Source: Deltaproteobacteria bacterium RBG_13_43_22
GTDB taxonomy: Bacteria > Desulfobacterota > RBG-13-43-22
NCBI GenBank assembly: GCA_001797675.1
Contig: MGQB01000013.1
Location: 1-64,000, forward strand
Direction of reading: 5' to 3'
DNA length: 64,000 nt
Shown here one piece after another: positions 31,970-41,681 of this stretch. The stretch's first letter is position 1; the number at the start of each line of letters is the position of its first letter. Made by a program: the position numbers and the translations under genes. The notes below the pieces were generated by a model that worked only from the letters and a program-made list of their open reading frames with translations, was not told the DNA's origin and did no database searches.

Positions 31970-32103
31970 CATGCCTGGCGAGCGCATTCCCCGTCCCGCT
32001 TTCAGCGGGACTGCGGGAGTTAGCGAGCGAACTGCCCCAATAAACACCTTCCCTGCCTGGAATCCCGCCCTGCGGGACTGCACCGTGCAGGGAGCTTCAA
32101 TTA
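31970..32103 (+). repeat. Dispersed intergenic repeat, family 3, copy 2
   Basis: It starts just after the rex stop and contains GAGCGCATTCCCCG, a GTCCCGCTTTCAGCGGGAC hairpin, GCGAGCGAACT and the closing GTGCAGGGAGCTTCAATTA. The same blocks are found at 24561-24790 (reverse) and in part at 61900-62046. Confidence 0.6.
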
Positions 32104-32228
32104 CCTAACCGAAAAAGATTCTTGACGGAAACGTCCGTTGGGATTATCACTATCTCTTTGTGTGGGGAATCTTTTCCCTGAAAATAAAAAACCCGCTTAA
32201 AGGGGACTCCGACTATTCCGATAATTGC

Positions 32229-32276
32229 CCCCCTTCCCTCCCTCCCACCGGTGAGGGGAGGGAAGGGGGATTTTTT
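32229..32276 (+). terminator. Strong Rho-independent terminator
   Basis: A 15-bp stem, CCCCCTTCCCTCCCT / GGGGAGGGAAGGGGG, with one terminal G-T pair, an 11-base loop, and an A then six T residues directly after it. It would end plus-strand transcription from rex about 270 bases downstream of its stop, and sits 44 bases before the O-antigen ligase gene. Confidence 0.8.
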
Positions 32277-32319
32277 CATATTTTGTGTTCCCCGACCCAT
32301 GCCGGTCTGAGGCTTTAAT

Positions 32320-33591
32320 ATGAATTTTTCCGTTCAAAAAAAATCCCCCTTAATTTCGAACCAGTTTCCTGAACGGTTTCTTCCTGTTGCTCAAGGAGGC
32401 TTAAGGATCTCCTTGCTTCTTTTTCTTTTTTCCATCCCTCTGTCCTTTATTACTTCTATTCGAGAAATAACCCTGGGTTCGGCTGTTTTTTTCTGGGTTA
32501 TGATCATGGTGTTGAACAAGCGGGCCCTATTTCAAAGAACCCCCCTGGACTGGCCTCTTTTGGCCTGGGTGGGGGTGGCCTTTTTATCTTTGGTCTGGGC
32601 GGTTAACCCAAGGTATAGTTTCAATGAAATTACAGGGGAGATTCTTAAAGGACTGGTTGTTTATTATCTGGTCTATTTCAATTTAAATCAGGAAGATCAT
32701 TTTAAGCAAGTCTATCTGACATTGATTTTTGGAAATATCCTGATGGTTTCTTTTGATCTCCTGGATTTTTATGCTCAAGGGGGCAGTCTGTATGCGTTTA
32801 CCATTAGGGCCCGTTCTCTGCACTCCGGATACGGCTCTTTTGGAACGTATTTAATTACCATGTTCCCTTTTCTTTTGATCGGGAGTTTTTCACCCCTTTT
32901 GAAAAAATTTCGCTGGGTCCTCTGGGGTCTAATCCTTTTGAATCTGTTTTGCATTTATATTACCTTCGGGCGGGCCATGTGGCTGGCGGTAGCCATAGAA
33001 GTGGCTGTATTGGGATTTGTTTTCAAATGGAAACGGATTGTCCTGGTCCTGGCCCTTGGTTTGTTGGTCTTTTTCTTGTTTGTTCCCAGAACGGTTTGGT
33101 TCCATGGAGAGAGACTTCCGTCAACAGAAGGGGCTGTCTCGCAACCGATGGGAGGAACCGGGGGCGATCTGGTTGATGTCTGGAAATTGAGCTTTACCTT
33201 CCTCCAGGAAAAACCCTTTCAGGGCATTGGTTTTGGGAGGTACAGCTTTTCAGAGGCTTTTCCCGACTTTCGTGCCCGGCATCAACCTTTACTCTGGCAC
33301 GCTCACAACACTTTTTTAAATGTTTTCCTTCAAACCGGTCTGCAGGGATTGTTGATATTTCTCTGGCTGGTGATTCGTATTCTTTATGTTCTATACCAAA
33401 GATCCAAGGAAGGGATTTCATCCTGGCCGGGAATGACGGCCCTGGCAACGGGAATCATGGTGATCGGCTTTTTTAGCCGAAACTTGTTTGACGATTTTTA
33501 TGTGGATGACAACGCCTTATTGTTTTGGTTTTTAGTGGGGACCGCCTTAAGCGGAACTGCCAGAAAAAAACAGGAACCCAATACCCTTTAA
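32320..33591 (+). CDS. O-antigen ligase (WaaL/Wzy-C family) membrane protein
   Basis: A 423-residue integral membrane protein with about ten to twelve hydrophobic helices. The Wzy_C/O-antigen-ligase domain shows ITFGRAMWLAVAIEVAVLG, a large periplasmic loop (about 255-330), and a conserved H-A-H-N-T-F-L-N-V-F-L-Q-T-G motif near residue 326. These arginines and histidines are typical of ligases that join O-antigen to lipid A-core. It faces the leftward glycosyltransferase cluster with convergent ends. A Wzy polymerase cannot be excluded, but the core-glycosyltransferase neighbours favour the ligase. Confidence 0.82.
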   Translation: MNFSVQKKSPLISNQFPERFLPVAQGGLRISLLLFLFSIPLSFITSIREITLGSAVFFWVMIMVLNKRALFQRTPLDWPLLAWVGVAFLSLVWAVNPRYSFNEITGEILKGLVVYYLVYFNLNQEDHFKQVYLTLIFGNILMVSFDLLDFYAQGGSLYAFTIRARSLHSGYGSFGTYLITMFPFLLIGSFSPLLKKFRWVLWGLILLNLFCIYITFGRAMWLAVAIEVAVLGFVFKWKRIVLVLALGLLVFFLFVPRTVWFHGERLPSTEGAVSQPMGGTGGDLVDVWKLSFTFLQEKPFQGIGFGRYSFSEAFPDFRARHQPLLWHAHNTFLNVFLQTGLQGLLIFLWLVIRILYVLYQRSKEGISSWPGMTALATGIMVIGFFSRNLFDDFYVDDNALLFWFLVGTALSGTARKKQEPNTL

Positions 33592-33660
33592 TCTGAGGAT
33601 TTATCTCTAACATTCCACGTAAGGGTAATAGAGGGTCATGTTTTTGCAGTGGTCCACCCA
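33591..33660 (+). repeat. Possible end fragment of family-2 repeat plus flank
   Basis: The 24 bases at 33591-33614 differ at one position from 38199-38222, which directly precede the family-2 element at 38232. The next 45 bases here also resemble the left end of that element (AATAGAGGGTCATG...TGGTCCA). This looks like a decayed or solo copy. Confidence 0.4.
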
Positions 33661-33683
33661 TAAGCCAATAGAAAATAAAAACT

Positions 33684-34859
33684 TTATATCCTATTTTGCG
33701 TTTTAGCCTCATTCTGACTTCTGACTCCTGGATTCTGGATTCTAATATTTTTTTTACTCCTTTCCAATTGAAGTTCTAAAGCGGCTAGTACGTCTTCTAC
33801 AGAGATATTATCACAAGCATTTCCTTTTCCAAGCACCAGATGCCCTTCTCCCCAGGGGGCCCATTCCAAGAGGTCGGCCTTCCCGAACAGGGCCACCATC
33901 GGGGTTCCCAAAGCCGCACCGATATGCATGGGACCGCCATCAACGGTCACTAAGAGGTCCAGAGCCCGGGCATAGGCTGCAAATTTTTTAAGATCCGAAG
34001 ATAAAAAATGCGGTTGAGGGAAGTTGAGGGCCTGCAATATCCGTTGAGCGGTTTCGGTTTGATCCGGGCCGTAACTGAAAACGACGTCAAAGTCTCCTCT
34101 GTTTTTTAGGGTCCTTAAAAGATCGGCATAACGGTCGTCGGCCCAGGTTTTTCCTACCTCCGGGCGGCTGGTCAGGTGGATTCCAATAAGGGGGTGTTTT
34201 TCTTGAAGTCCTTTTTCTTCAAGAAAGTGGGAAACGTGATCTTCGGCTTCAGAGGTCAAAGGAAAAAATAATCGGGCCGGCCCTTTTTTCACGTCCAAAG
34301 GTTCTAAAAAATCCAGGGTCCGTTCTATTTCATGCTTTGGGTGATCGGGGACGGGAATAAAATGGGTATAGAAAAAGGCGAACTTCTTCTCTTTGGGTCC
34401 CGGGATTCGACCGATACGCCACTTGGCCCGGGAATAAAAGGCCATCCAGGCCTGTGAAACCGTAAAGACCAGTCGGACCCCCAGAACCAGATCGAATTGT
34501 TCCCGGCGTATCTCCTGCAGCACCTGATATTGCTTCCACCAGGCCACCCAGACACTTTGATACCGGCCATGTTTTGATTTGTCATAGACATATACGTGGT
34601 CCAGATCGGGATTCCCCTGGACCACATCCTCGGTCAAACGGCACACCAGAATCGACAGAAAGGCTTTGGGGAAAGCCTTTCTCAGATTTTCAATAAACGG
34701 GGTGGTACAGACCACGTCCCCGATATTATCATTGCGGATAATCAGGATTTTATTGATCCGGCCTGGATCAATGGGCATAATGATTTCTTTCCATTGATGA
34801 AGAAACAGGAGGGTGTACACCTTTCGCAAAAATCGATGCAGGAGGTCATTCATTTTCAT
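33684..34859 (-). CDS. Glycosyltransferase family 9 (heptosyltransferase-like)
   Basis: A GT9 protein of about 391 residues. It has the ADP-heptose:LPS heptosyltransferase layout: KILIIRNDNIGDVVCTTPF near the start, IGIHLTSRPE at the middle hinge, and LVTVDGGPMHIGAALGTPMV (the D-x-G-P-x-H motif) near the C-terminus. The frame is open to 34895, but the ATG at 34859 is preferred because it overlaps the stop of the upstream gene closely. The tail after LERSKKNIRI is unusual and is coded by a dispersed simple repeat (CAGAATCCAGGAGTC type), so the original stop may lie earlier. Last gene of a five-gene LPS core set. Confidence 0.8.
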   Translation of the reverse strand: MKMNDLLHRFLRKVYTLLFLHQWKEIIMPIDPGRINKILIIRNDNIGDVVCTTPFIENLRKAFPKAFLSILVCRLTEDVVQGNPDLDHVYVYDKSKHGRYQSVWVAWWKQYQVLQEIRREQFDLVLGVRLVFTVSQAWMAFYSRAKWRIGRIPGPKEKKFAFFYTHFIPVPDHPKHEIERTLDFLEPLDVKKGPARLFFPLTSEAEDHVSHFLEEKGLQEKHPLIGIHLTSRPEVGKTWADDRYADLLRTLKNRGDFDVVFSYGPDQTETAQRILQALNFPQPHFLSSDLKKFAAYARALDLLVTVDGGPMHIGAALGTPMVALFGKADLLEWAPWGEGHLVLGKGNACDNISVEDVLAALELQLERSKKNIRIQNPGVRSQNEAKTQNRI

Positions 34860-35979
34860 AAAGCTGTTTTTCACAGGCCGATAGTACCGTATCAACGGGT
34901 AACCTTGTGAGACAATGGGGATCAGGGCATTTCTTCAGAAGACAGGGCTCACAGTCCGGTTTTTGATAAAAAACCCAATGCCGTTCTAAATCCTGCAGAG
35001 GCCCGAACAGGTCCGGACTGGTTGGCCCAAAAAAGGAAACGGTTTTAGTCCCCAGGGCAATGGCGATATGCAGCGGTCCGGTATCATTGGTCACCAGGAG
35101 ACCCAACTCTTTGATCAGGGCCGTTATCATTCCAATGGAAAGTTTCCCGGCCAGATTAAACACCCTCGGGCTATCCATCCCTTTAAAAATACGGTTGCAG
35201 AGCTGTTTTTCTTTTCGGTTACCCAGGATCAGGATGGTCAGCCTGGGATCCTTTTTGAGAAGTTTTCGGCCTAAATCAATAAAACGGCTCTCCGGCCAAC
35301 ATTTATAGGCGTAAGACGCACCTGGTTGAAAAGCGACTTTTGGGGAATCCGCCGGCAGCCCTATCGCCCGGTAAAATTTATTAAGCTCATCGAAATTGAA
35401 CGCCTTTGGAGAAAGGATCATTCGGCGGTCATCGACGGGACATCCGGCCAGTTGGGCTGTTTTCAATCTCCCGATGATGGCATGTTCTGAAAAGTAATCT
35501 TCTTCCCCTTGGGGATTGGATAATAAAAAGGCAAATTTTCCGGTAGAGGGGCGTCTGAGAATCACCGGGGCCCCTGACAAATAGGCCATGGGAACAGCCT
35601 GGGGATCATTTCCGTGAAAAATAAAGACCAGATCAAACTTTTCCTTACGAAAAGCCTTGATGGTTGAGAGAAATTTTTTATATCGGCGATTGTAAGTCCC
35701 CTCATAGGCGATCACTTGGTCCAGGTGGGGATGTCCGTTAAAAAGGTCGATATATTTTTTATGAAAATGGCCGGTAATTTTTGCCTGAGGGAAGGTCCGG
35801 CGGACGGCATGGATGGCCGGGGTGGACAGCACCGTATCACCAAGGCCGGTTGTGGAGACCACCAGAATCGAGAAGACCTTTTGAGGGTCCACCGCCTTAA
35901 ACGACCGGTCCCTTTGGTCCTTTTGATGTAAGGCGTGCATATACCGAAGAAGAACCCAATCAGTCAGATGAAAGGACAC
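34846..35979 (-). CDS. Glycosyltransferase family 9 (heptosyltransferase-like)
   Basis: A 377-residue GT9 enzyme. The nucleotide-sugar N-domain begins with SILVVSTTGLGDTVLSTPAI, VAFQPGASYAYKCWPESRF marks the hinge, and LLVTNDTGPLHIAIALGTKT is the ADP-heptose-binding block. A cysteine-rich C-terminal segment (CEPCLLKKCPDPHC) is typical of the WaaF-like group. A 35-residue N-terminal extension precedes the first strand. The start overlaps the preceding gene by 20 bases, indicating one operon. It likely adds a heptose to the LPS inner core. Confidence 0.85.
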   Translation of the reverse strand: MSFHLTDWVLLRYMHALHQKDQRDRSFKAVDPQKVFSILVVSTTGLGDTVLSTPAIHAVRRTFPQAKITGHFHKKYIDLFNGHPHLDQVIAYEGTYNRRYKKFLSTIKAFRKEKFDLVFIFHGNDPQAVPMAYLSGAPVILRRPSTGKFAFLLSNPQGEEDYFSEHAIIGRLKTAQLAGCPVDDRRMILSPKAFNFDELNKFYRAIGLPADSPKVAFQPGASYAYKCWPESRFIDLGRKLLKKDPRLTILILGNRKEKQLCNRIFKGMDSPRVFNLAGKLSIGMITALIKELGLLVTNDTGPLHIAIALGTKTVSFFGPTSPDLFGPLQDLERHWVFYQKPDCEPCLLKKCPDPHCLTRLPVDTVLSACEKQLYENE

Positions 35980-37105
35980 GGTTCCCGCCTTTTTTCCCCT
36001 GAAGGACCTCTTGATACAACCGGGTCAGGTTTTGAATGTGTTTTTCCCAGGAAAACCCGGGTAATATCATCTCGTCGGTCTTTCGGACCTCTTCCTCATC
36101 CATTTCTAAGGCTAGGGCAACCGCTTCTGCCAGCGCCTTGGTATCAGCAGGATCGTCGACCACCACACCGTTCTTCCCCGGGACAATCACTTCCGACGCC
36201 CCGGCCGCTTTACTGGTAACAACCGGCAGGCCATAGGCCATGGCCTCCAGGCAGACATTCCCAAAAGGTTCATAAATGCTGGGCAATACCAGGACATCGG
36301 CAGCCCGGTAATAGGGGGCGGGCTCTTTTACCGGACCGATCAGGGTGATCAGATCGGTTACCTTTTCCTTTTCAGCCAACCCCCTTATCCTTTTTTGATT
36401 ATCGCCTCCGACAATGATCAATCGGACCGGCCTTATTTTTTGGAGATACGGAAGGGCTCCGATGAGATAAAAAAGACCTTTCCTGAAATATCCGGACCCC
36501 ACAAAAAGGATGGTTTTTTCTGTTTTATTTCTCCGGTCCTTTGGTTCCCTCAAAGGGGCGGGGCTTATCAATTCCAGGCCGTTATAAATCACCCGTATCC
36601 TGTCCTTTGCCTGGGGATAATGGGTCATGATCTCTTCCCGGCCTCGGTTGGAAATAGCCATGAAATATTTGGTCGGGCTCTTTTCAAAAAGCCTTTTCTC
36701 CAGGACCAGGGTCATCCAATGAAATGGATTGATCCTCAGTCCCAGGCGGTTTATCAATGGCTCATACCGTCTGCGCTGGAAAAGCCATTGCCGATGACAG
36801 CCGTCATCGCCATGGTACAAATCCTGGTGAAAGGTTTTTTCCGAACTTTGGATGATATCAAAGGACTCCTTGGATAAGGCCAGATTGATATTGCGGTAAA
36901 AGGACATCAGTTCAAGGAGCCCCTGTCCGCGTATCATCGGCACCGGATGAACGATTATAGACGGGGCATCTTTCTGAAGCGGCCAAAGGTGGCTGAAGAT
37001 ATGAACCTCATGACCGGCTTTGGCTAGATGATTGGAGAGGTCCTCCATATACCGCTCAGCCCCTCCATAGGGAGAGTATTTTTTTCGGACCAGGGCTATC
37101 TTCAA
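35960..37105 (-). CDS. Glycosyltransferase family 4 (WaaG-like)
   Basis: A 381-residue retaining glycosyltransferase with GT-B fold. MKIALVRKKYSPYGGAERYM is the acceptor-side start with the GGAE motif, ILFVGSGYFRKGLFYLIGAL opens the nucleotide-sugar domain, and VLPSIYEPFGNVCLEAMAYG holds the E-x(7)-E signature of GT4 enzymes. WaaG-type enzymes add the first hexose to the heptose core. The ATG overlaps the stop of the preceding gene by four bases. Confidence 0.85.
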   Translation of the reverse strand: MKIALVRKKYSPYGGAERYMEDLSNHLAKAGHEVHIFSHLWPLQKDAPSIIVHPVPMIRGQGLLELMSFYRNINLALSKESFDIIQSSEKTFHQDLYHGDDGCHRQWLFQRRRYEPLINRLGLRINPFHWMTLVLEKRLFEKSPTKYFMAISNRGREEIMTHYPQAKDRIRVIYNGLELISPAPLREPKDRRNKTEKTILFVGSGYFRKGLFYLIGALPYLQKIRPVRLIIVGGDNQKRIRGLAEKEKVTDLITLIGPVKEPAPYYRAADVLVLPSIYEPFGNVCLEAMAYGLPVVTSKAAGASEVIVPGKNGVVVDDPADTKALAEAVALALEMDEEEVRKTDEMILPGFSWEKHIQNLTRLYQEVLQGKKGGNRVLSSD

Positions 37106-38151
37106 ACCAGACCCCTTTCTTTGAAAAAACCCTCCAGCTTCGTAATGACCTCTTCGGGAGTGATTTCAACCAGACACCGGCTGATGCCGGTATCATCGCA
37201 TCCGGCCTTGCCGCAGGGGCGGCAGTCCCAGTTTTTTTTAATAACCAGGTGCCCTTCCCCCCAGGGCCCCCACATGTGCTCCCCAGAAGGACCGAAAAGG
37301 GCCACGGTGGGTATTTTTAAAGCTGCGGCGATGTGCATCGGGGCCGTGTCCACCCCGAAAAAGAAAATCGCTTTGGATATCAAGGCCCCCAGTTCTCTCA
37401 GGCTTAACTCTCCCCCAATATTGATCAAAGGTAAGGAAGATCGGGCCGTGATTTCATTCAGAAAGGCCTTCTCTGCCTCCACCGGGGCACAGGTTAAGAT
37501 CACCGACCATCCCCTGTCTTTAATCAAATATTCCGCTACTTCGGCATATCCTTGAGGGGTCCAGGATTTAAACATCCAGCGGGAGGTGGGGTGAATGACC
37601 ACATAAGGTTTTGGCAGCCTGGTGAAGGCCTTATGGAGGATCGTATTGACTTTCTCAACATCCTGTGACGTAAAACCGAACAAGACCTCTTTTTCGACCG
37701 GCTGTATTCCCAGGGGTAAAAGCAAATCCAGGTGATGCAGGACGGTATGCTTAAAATTACTTCGATCCGGGACCGGGTGGGTAAATAATTTTGCCCGCCA
37801 GGCCTGTTTTCGCCTAAGCGGGATATAACCGATCCTCATCTTGGCCCGGCTTAGCCAGGAGAGGAAGGCCCCCCGATCCGCCGCACCGGCATCGATAGAA
37901 AGATCGAATTGATGGTGTCTGAGCTTCCCAATTAAATGCCACTGGCTGATCATTTCCTCCTTTAACGTTTCTTTTCTTTCCAGGGCCAGCACCTCATCGA
38001 TCATAGGGGTTCCGGATACGGCTTCTTCCATCCCCTTATCCACCAGCATGGTTATGGAGCAGGAGGGATCGTAGGCCTTTAAGGAACCCACCAGAGGGGT
38101 GGTCAGTATGACATCACCCAGGTGTTTAAGATTGATCAGCAGGATCTTCAT
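37102..38151 (-). CDS. Lipopolysaccharide heptosyltransferase (GT9, WaaQ-like)
   Basis: A 349-residue GT9 enzyme. MKILLINLKHLGDVILTTPL opens the N-domain, VVIHPTSRWMFKSW is the hinge, and FFGVDTAPMHIAAALKIPTV contains D-T-A-P-M-H. The C-terminus has WDCRPCGKAGCDDTG and CLVEITPEEV, as in the putative heptosyltransferase III group. It is followed by the GT4 gene with a four-base overlap. Addition of a branch heptose is an inference from the family. Confidence 0.85.
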   Translation of the reverse strand: MKILLINLKHLGDVILTTPLVGSLKAYDPSCSITMLVDKGMEEAVSGTPMIDEVLALERKETLKEEMISQWHLIGKLRHHQFDLSIDAGAADRGAFLSWLSRAKMRIGYIPLRRKQAWRAKLFTHPVPDRSNFKHTVLHHLDLLLPLGIQPVEKEVLFGFTSQDVEKVNTILHKAFTRLPKPYVVIHPTSRWMFKSWTPQGYAEVAEYLIKDRGWSVILTCAPVEAEKAFLNEITARSSLPLINIGGELSLRELGALISKAIFFFGVDTAPMHIAAALKIPTVALFGPSGEHMWGPWGEGHLVIKKNWDCRPCGKAGCDDTGISRCLVEITPEEVITKLEGFFKERGLV

Positions 38152-38231
38152 AGCGGTTTTCTGTTGCCTGTAAACAATTTTAGATTTTTACAGCTTAGAT
38201 CTGAGAATTTATCTCTAACATTTTATACAAA

Positions 38232-38463
38232 GGTCATAGGGGATCTGGTTTTTTGGGGATTGTCCAAAGGGTAATTATGAGTTTCCAACCCGGCCAGTCC
38301 AGCAAAATTTGATTCGAGGCAGAGCATACACCCAAGCCTGTTTCGGGCAATGGTCCTGGCTGCCCCCAGGGGCCTGTCTCAGAATTAGGTTCAAACGATG
38401 GCCCGGCAAAGAAGCTTCTGGCGTGGGGGTGGACAACCCCAAAAAACCAGACCCCCTATGACC
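38232..38463. repeat. MITE-like element, family 2, copy 2
   Basis: A 232-bp element with long inverted ends: GGTCATAGGGGATCTGG at the left and CCAGACCCCCTATGACC at the right, each continuing into TTTTTTGGGG-[A]-TTGTCCA and its complement. The interior is non-coding. It separates the GT9 and GT2 genes. Confidence 0.75.
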
Positions 38464-38495
38464 ATCCCAATTTCAAATAGTTTTGGTTAGATTTT

Positions 38496-39248
38496 TTAAC
38501 ACCTTTGCTCCGTTTTAAATTTTTCTTTAAGTTTTGCATATTTGGAAAAAGTATAACAGGAGTAAAGGACGGCCAATACCAATCCGTTGGATTTATCCAA
38601 GAACCCCCCTTTAAGGACCCACATGCTAAAAAAGGTGTACCAGGACCTGAACAGGATCTCAGGCCAGGAAACCTTTTTCCCTTCCTGGAAGTACTGCCGG
38701 GCGGACAACTCGGAATAACGATCCATTCGTTTCAGATAATCGGAGATGGAAGCATAGGTGTAATGTTCCAGGGGGGATTTCAGGGTGCCGACTTTTCCCT
38801 CAACCACAACCTGTTCGTGGACCTCCCGCTGGGCAAAGGCCCCGGCCTCCTTCCGATAAAGACGAAGCAGATAATTGGGATACCAGCCCCCATGCCGAAT
38901 CCATTGGCCGCAGAAAAAATTTTTACGGGGAATTTTAAAACCCATATAGGGCGTTGTTTCTTGAAGGACCGACAGGATTTCTTCTTTCAGGGCCGGGGTG
39001 ACCCTTTCGTCGGCATCGATGTTTAAAATCCAGGGGCCATGGGCCTTTTCCTGGACCAGGTTTTTTTGCCCGGCAAAGCCTCTCCAGGGTTCCTGAAAAA
39101 CCTTGTCCGTAAACCCTTTGGCGATATCCAGGGTTGAATCCGTGCTGCCGCTGTCGAGCACGACAATCTCATCGGCAAAGGCTACGCTTTCCAGGCAGCC
39201 CCGCAGATTCTTTTCTTCATTTAGGGTGATAATGGTGACGGACAGCAT
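38496..39248 (-). CDS. Glycosyltransferase family 2, WaaE/KdtX-like
   Basis: A 250-residue GT2 enzyme. MLSVTIITLNEEKNLRGCL is the nucleotide-sugar strand, IVVLDSGSTDSTLD holds the first acidic residues, LNIDADERVTP is the D-x-D metal motif, and EVHEQVVVEG is characteristic of the WaaE-like subfamily, which modifies the LPS inner core with glucose. The frame extends to 39293, but the extra residues are unlike the family and the ATG at 39248 gives the canonical start. A hydrophobic C-terminal patch may attach it to the inner membrane. Confidence 0.83.
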   Translation of the reverse strand: MLSVTIITLNEEKNLRGCLESVAFADEIVVLDSGSTDSTLDIAKGFTDKVFQEPWRGFAGQKNLVQEKAHGPWILNIDADERVTPALKEEILSVLQETTPYMGFKIPRKNFFCGQWIRHGGWYPNYLLRLYRKEAGAFAQREVHEQVVVEGKVGTLKSPLEHYTYASISDYLKRMDRYSELSARQYFQEGKKVSWPEILFRSWYTFFSMWVLKGGFLDKSNGLVLAVLYSCYTFSKYAKLKEKFKTEQRC

Positions 39249-39435
39249 TATTGTTTTCTTTCTCTTAAAGATTGGGAATCGTATCAATCCCAAATTAAGT
39301 TGGCAATCATTTTTATCCTTAAATCAGCCCTCTTTTTACCCTTAGTTAAATCTTTTTTTGTTGAAAAGCAAGCTCTTAGAGCCTGCCGATTCTTTAAAAG
39401 CTTCCTGCTTTCCCCCTGAAACAGGGCAAGGGGCT

Positions 39436-40437
39436 CTAATCCGATCCTTTTCCTGAAGCCGGGCGCACTCCACCCTTCTCATAGACCGCCTTCAAACGTT
39501 CAATTCCCTCTTGAGAGATAGGCCCTTTGATCTGGGCGGCGATCGCCTCTTCAAGATGGTCCAGTTCGGCCAGACCGAAAATAACGCAGTAGAGCCTCTT
39601 TTGAGCCAGGGCGAAGCGTATGGCTGTTTGGGCCCTTGTCCCGAAATCGGTCCCGATTTTCTCAAAAACCGCCTTGGCTTTGGTCGTTTCACTTTCAACC
39701 GTGTCCCCCTGAGTGAGTGGTCTCTCGCGGCCTGTTCTGGCGTCGGTGGCAATGACACCTGCTGAAAAGACCCGTATCCCCATGGCGGCCACACCAAACT
39801 TCTCACAGCCATCAAGGATACCGGAAAAATCAAAGGCCCCCCAAACATGGGGCACCTGGAATCCCGCACTCGGATTGAGGAGATTATAATAGACCTGAGC
39901 GGAGGCAATTCTTCCACTCTCAATCACCTGGATTATGCTCGGCGTTTCACCCAGGGCCGTGATCCCGAAATATTGAATGAGCCCCTGATCCTGCAACCGT
40001 TCAAAACCGTCCAGGACGCCGTCTTTACGTAAGATATCGGAAGCGGCGATAATATACCCCTTGGTCACAGATCCAATCCGATTGTGCAATTGAAGCAGGG
40101 TGACGGAATTGCGTTTAAGGCGATCCAGACTGGCCGCCAGGCTCCGTTCAATCTGCCCGGGGATATCACCCAAGTCTCTGGTGTCTATGGTAACCTTGGT
40201 CGAGAGGTAGGGGTCATCGTCGATTTCCCTGAGCAGCCAACCCAGTGCTTCCTCAGACCGTCCCATTCCGTAGGAGGGGGCGGTATCGATCCAGTTGATT
40301 CCAGCCTCCAAGGCCCGCCGGACAGCCGCCCGCTTGGTTGCCTCATCCTGATTGATCAGGAGTCCCCCAACGGCGCCGCCGCCGAAAACCAGCTCTGAGA
40401 CTTTCAGGCCCGTTTGACCGAATTGACGATATTCCAT
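39436..40437 (-). CDS. Aldo/keto reductase
   Basis: A 333-residue NAD(P)H-dependent oxidoreductase. The catalytic tetrad is visible: Asp51 and Tyr56 in WIDTAPSYGMG, Lys81 in LSTKVTID and His118 in LLQLHNR. The C-terminal part contains the expected cofactor-binding region, although degenerate. It is the second gene of a pair with a 4Fe-4S protein, 26 bp downstream of it. Aldo/keto reductases next to ferredoxin-type proteins are common in anaerobic deltaproteobacteria. The substrate is unknown. Confidence 0.85.
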   Translation of the reverse strand: MEYRQFGQTGLKVSELVFGGGAVGGLLINQDEATKRAAVRRALEAGINWIDTAPSYGMGRSEEALGWLLREIDDDPYLSTKVTIDTRDLGDIPGQIERSLAASLDRLKRNSVTLLQLHNRIGSVTKGYIIAASDILRKDGVLDGFERLQDQGLIQYFGITALGETPSIIQVIESGRIASAQVYYNLLNPSAGFQVPHVWGAFDFSGILDGCEKFGVAAMGIRVFSAGVIATDARTGRERPLTQGDTVESETTKAKAVFEKIGTDFGTRAQTAIRFALAQKRLYCVIFGLAELDHLEEAIAAQIKGPISQEGIERLKAVYEKGGVRPASGKGSD

Positions 40438-40463
40438 GTTTTTATCCTTTACTTCCTCGGCTT

Positions 40464-41531
40464 TTAGGCCGCTTTCCCTCGCTTCCGGGCCATCATCGTC
40501 AGGGCATCCAGGGCTGTTTCCGGGGGTTCAATCCATTGGCCTTCGGGTTTGATTTCAAGGTGAAGGGCCCTGGCCGGGCATTTGGTCACACAAAGGCCAC
40601 AGCCGATACACCGATCCAGATTGATCTGGGCCAGACCTTCAGCCGACAAGAAAATTGCCCCCATTTGACAACGCTCCAGGCAGATTTCACAACCGGTGCA
40701 AAGCTCGGTATCCATGATGGCAAAATATTTGGAAGCCACCGCTTCCGCCGGACGGGGCTGCTCGTTCAGTGCGCGAAGTATGGCGCAACAATCGCCGCAG
40801 CAACAGCACAATCCCCCGGGATTCCGGGAGTTGGTCGGTTGAATCACCAACCCGGCCTCTTCGGCCGCATCGAGTACCTTCAGGGCCTCCTCAACCGTTA
40901 TCCGAAGTCCCAAGCCTTGATCAATATAATGCTGTGCCGATGCCCCAAACGATAAACAAACCTCTACCGGCTTGCCGCACCCCTGGTCAATGAGTCCTTG
41001 CTGAACCCGGCAGATACATTTGGCCAGGGATATGATTTTCTTGTTTTGAATAATCCGCCTGGAATCCTCGTAAGTGGCAATAGGATGAGACACTTCCAGT
41101 GAGCGGTGGATGGGTATGGCGCGCATAAGGGGGTCAACCGCAGCAATACTTTTTAAAAAGGCTTCTTTAAAATACTGTTCGCACAGTCCGGCCAATTCCC
41201 TGTCCATCCGGTTAAGTTGAAACTCATAGAGCCCCAATACAAAAGGAACCGCCCCATATTTGACGGTGTCGTCCTTGTGCCAGGAAAAAACATTTCCCTT
41301 TTCCTTCATCCGCTGCAGCAAAGGAGCCGCCACATCCGGTTGGATTCCTAAGCGCCGGGCTATTTTTTCCGGTGTTTCAAGTTGTAAGCTCAAACCGAGG
41401 AACATTTCCGCTTCCTCTTCGGTGAAAATCCTTTCAAGAATCTTGAACTCCACCCCCGATTCGGTAAGCGGAAAACCGCATGAATACTGGTCCAGTTTTT
41501 CACGTAACTTTTGATAAATCTCGCCGGCCAT
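40464..41531 (-). CDS. 4Fe-4S ferredoxin-domain protein with helical N-terminus
   Basis: A protein of about 355 residues. The N-terminal part has a winged-helix-like segment (PEKIARRLGIQPDVAAPLLQ). A cysteine-rich stretch (CICRVQQGLIDQGC, then GGLCCCCGDCCAILRA) could hold an extra metal site. The C-terminus contains two classical 4Fe-4S motifs, CTGCEICLERC and CIGCGLCVTKCP. The start is placed at the ATG at 41531 because TGGAGGATG sits just upstream; a start four codons earlier is possible. It is co-directional with the aldo/keto reductase and may deliver electrons to it or to another enzyme. Confidence 0.78.
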   Translation of the reverse strand: MAGEIYQKLREKLDQYSCGFPLTESGVEFKILERIFTEEEAEMFLGLSLQLETPEKIARRLGIQPDVAAPLLQRMKEKGNVFSWHKDDTVKYGAVPFVLGLYEFQLNRMDRELAGLCEQYFKEAFLKSIAAVDPLMRAIPIHRSLEVSHPIATYEDSRRIIQNKKIISLAKCICRVQQGLIDQGCGKPVEVCLSFGASAQHYIDQGLGLRITVEEALKVLDAAEEAGLVIQPTNSRNPGGLCCCCGDCCAILRALNEQPRPAEAVASKYFAIMDTELCTGCEICLERCQMGAIFLSAEGLAQINLDRCIGCGLCVTKCPARALHLEIKPEGQWIEPPETALDALTMMARKRGKAA

Positions 41532-41681
41532 GACATCCTCCATTAAATTTCTCTGTCCTCTTGTCTTTATATTTTGAGAATATCCCGTGTCCCTACTAAA
41601 GTCAACGGGTTCGATATCTTGCCCCCCTCCCGTTTGTCCCCACTTTTTCTAATAACACCTTTTTCAAGCCCGTTTCAAGCC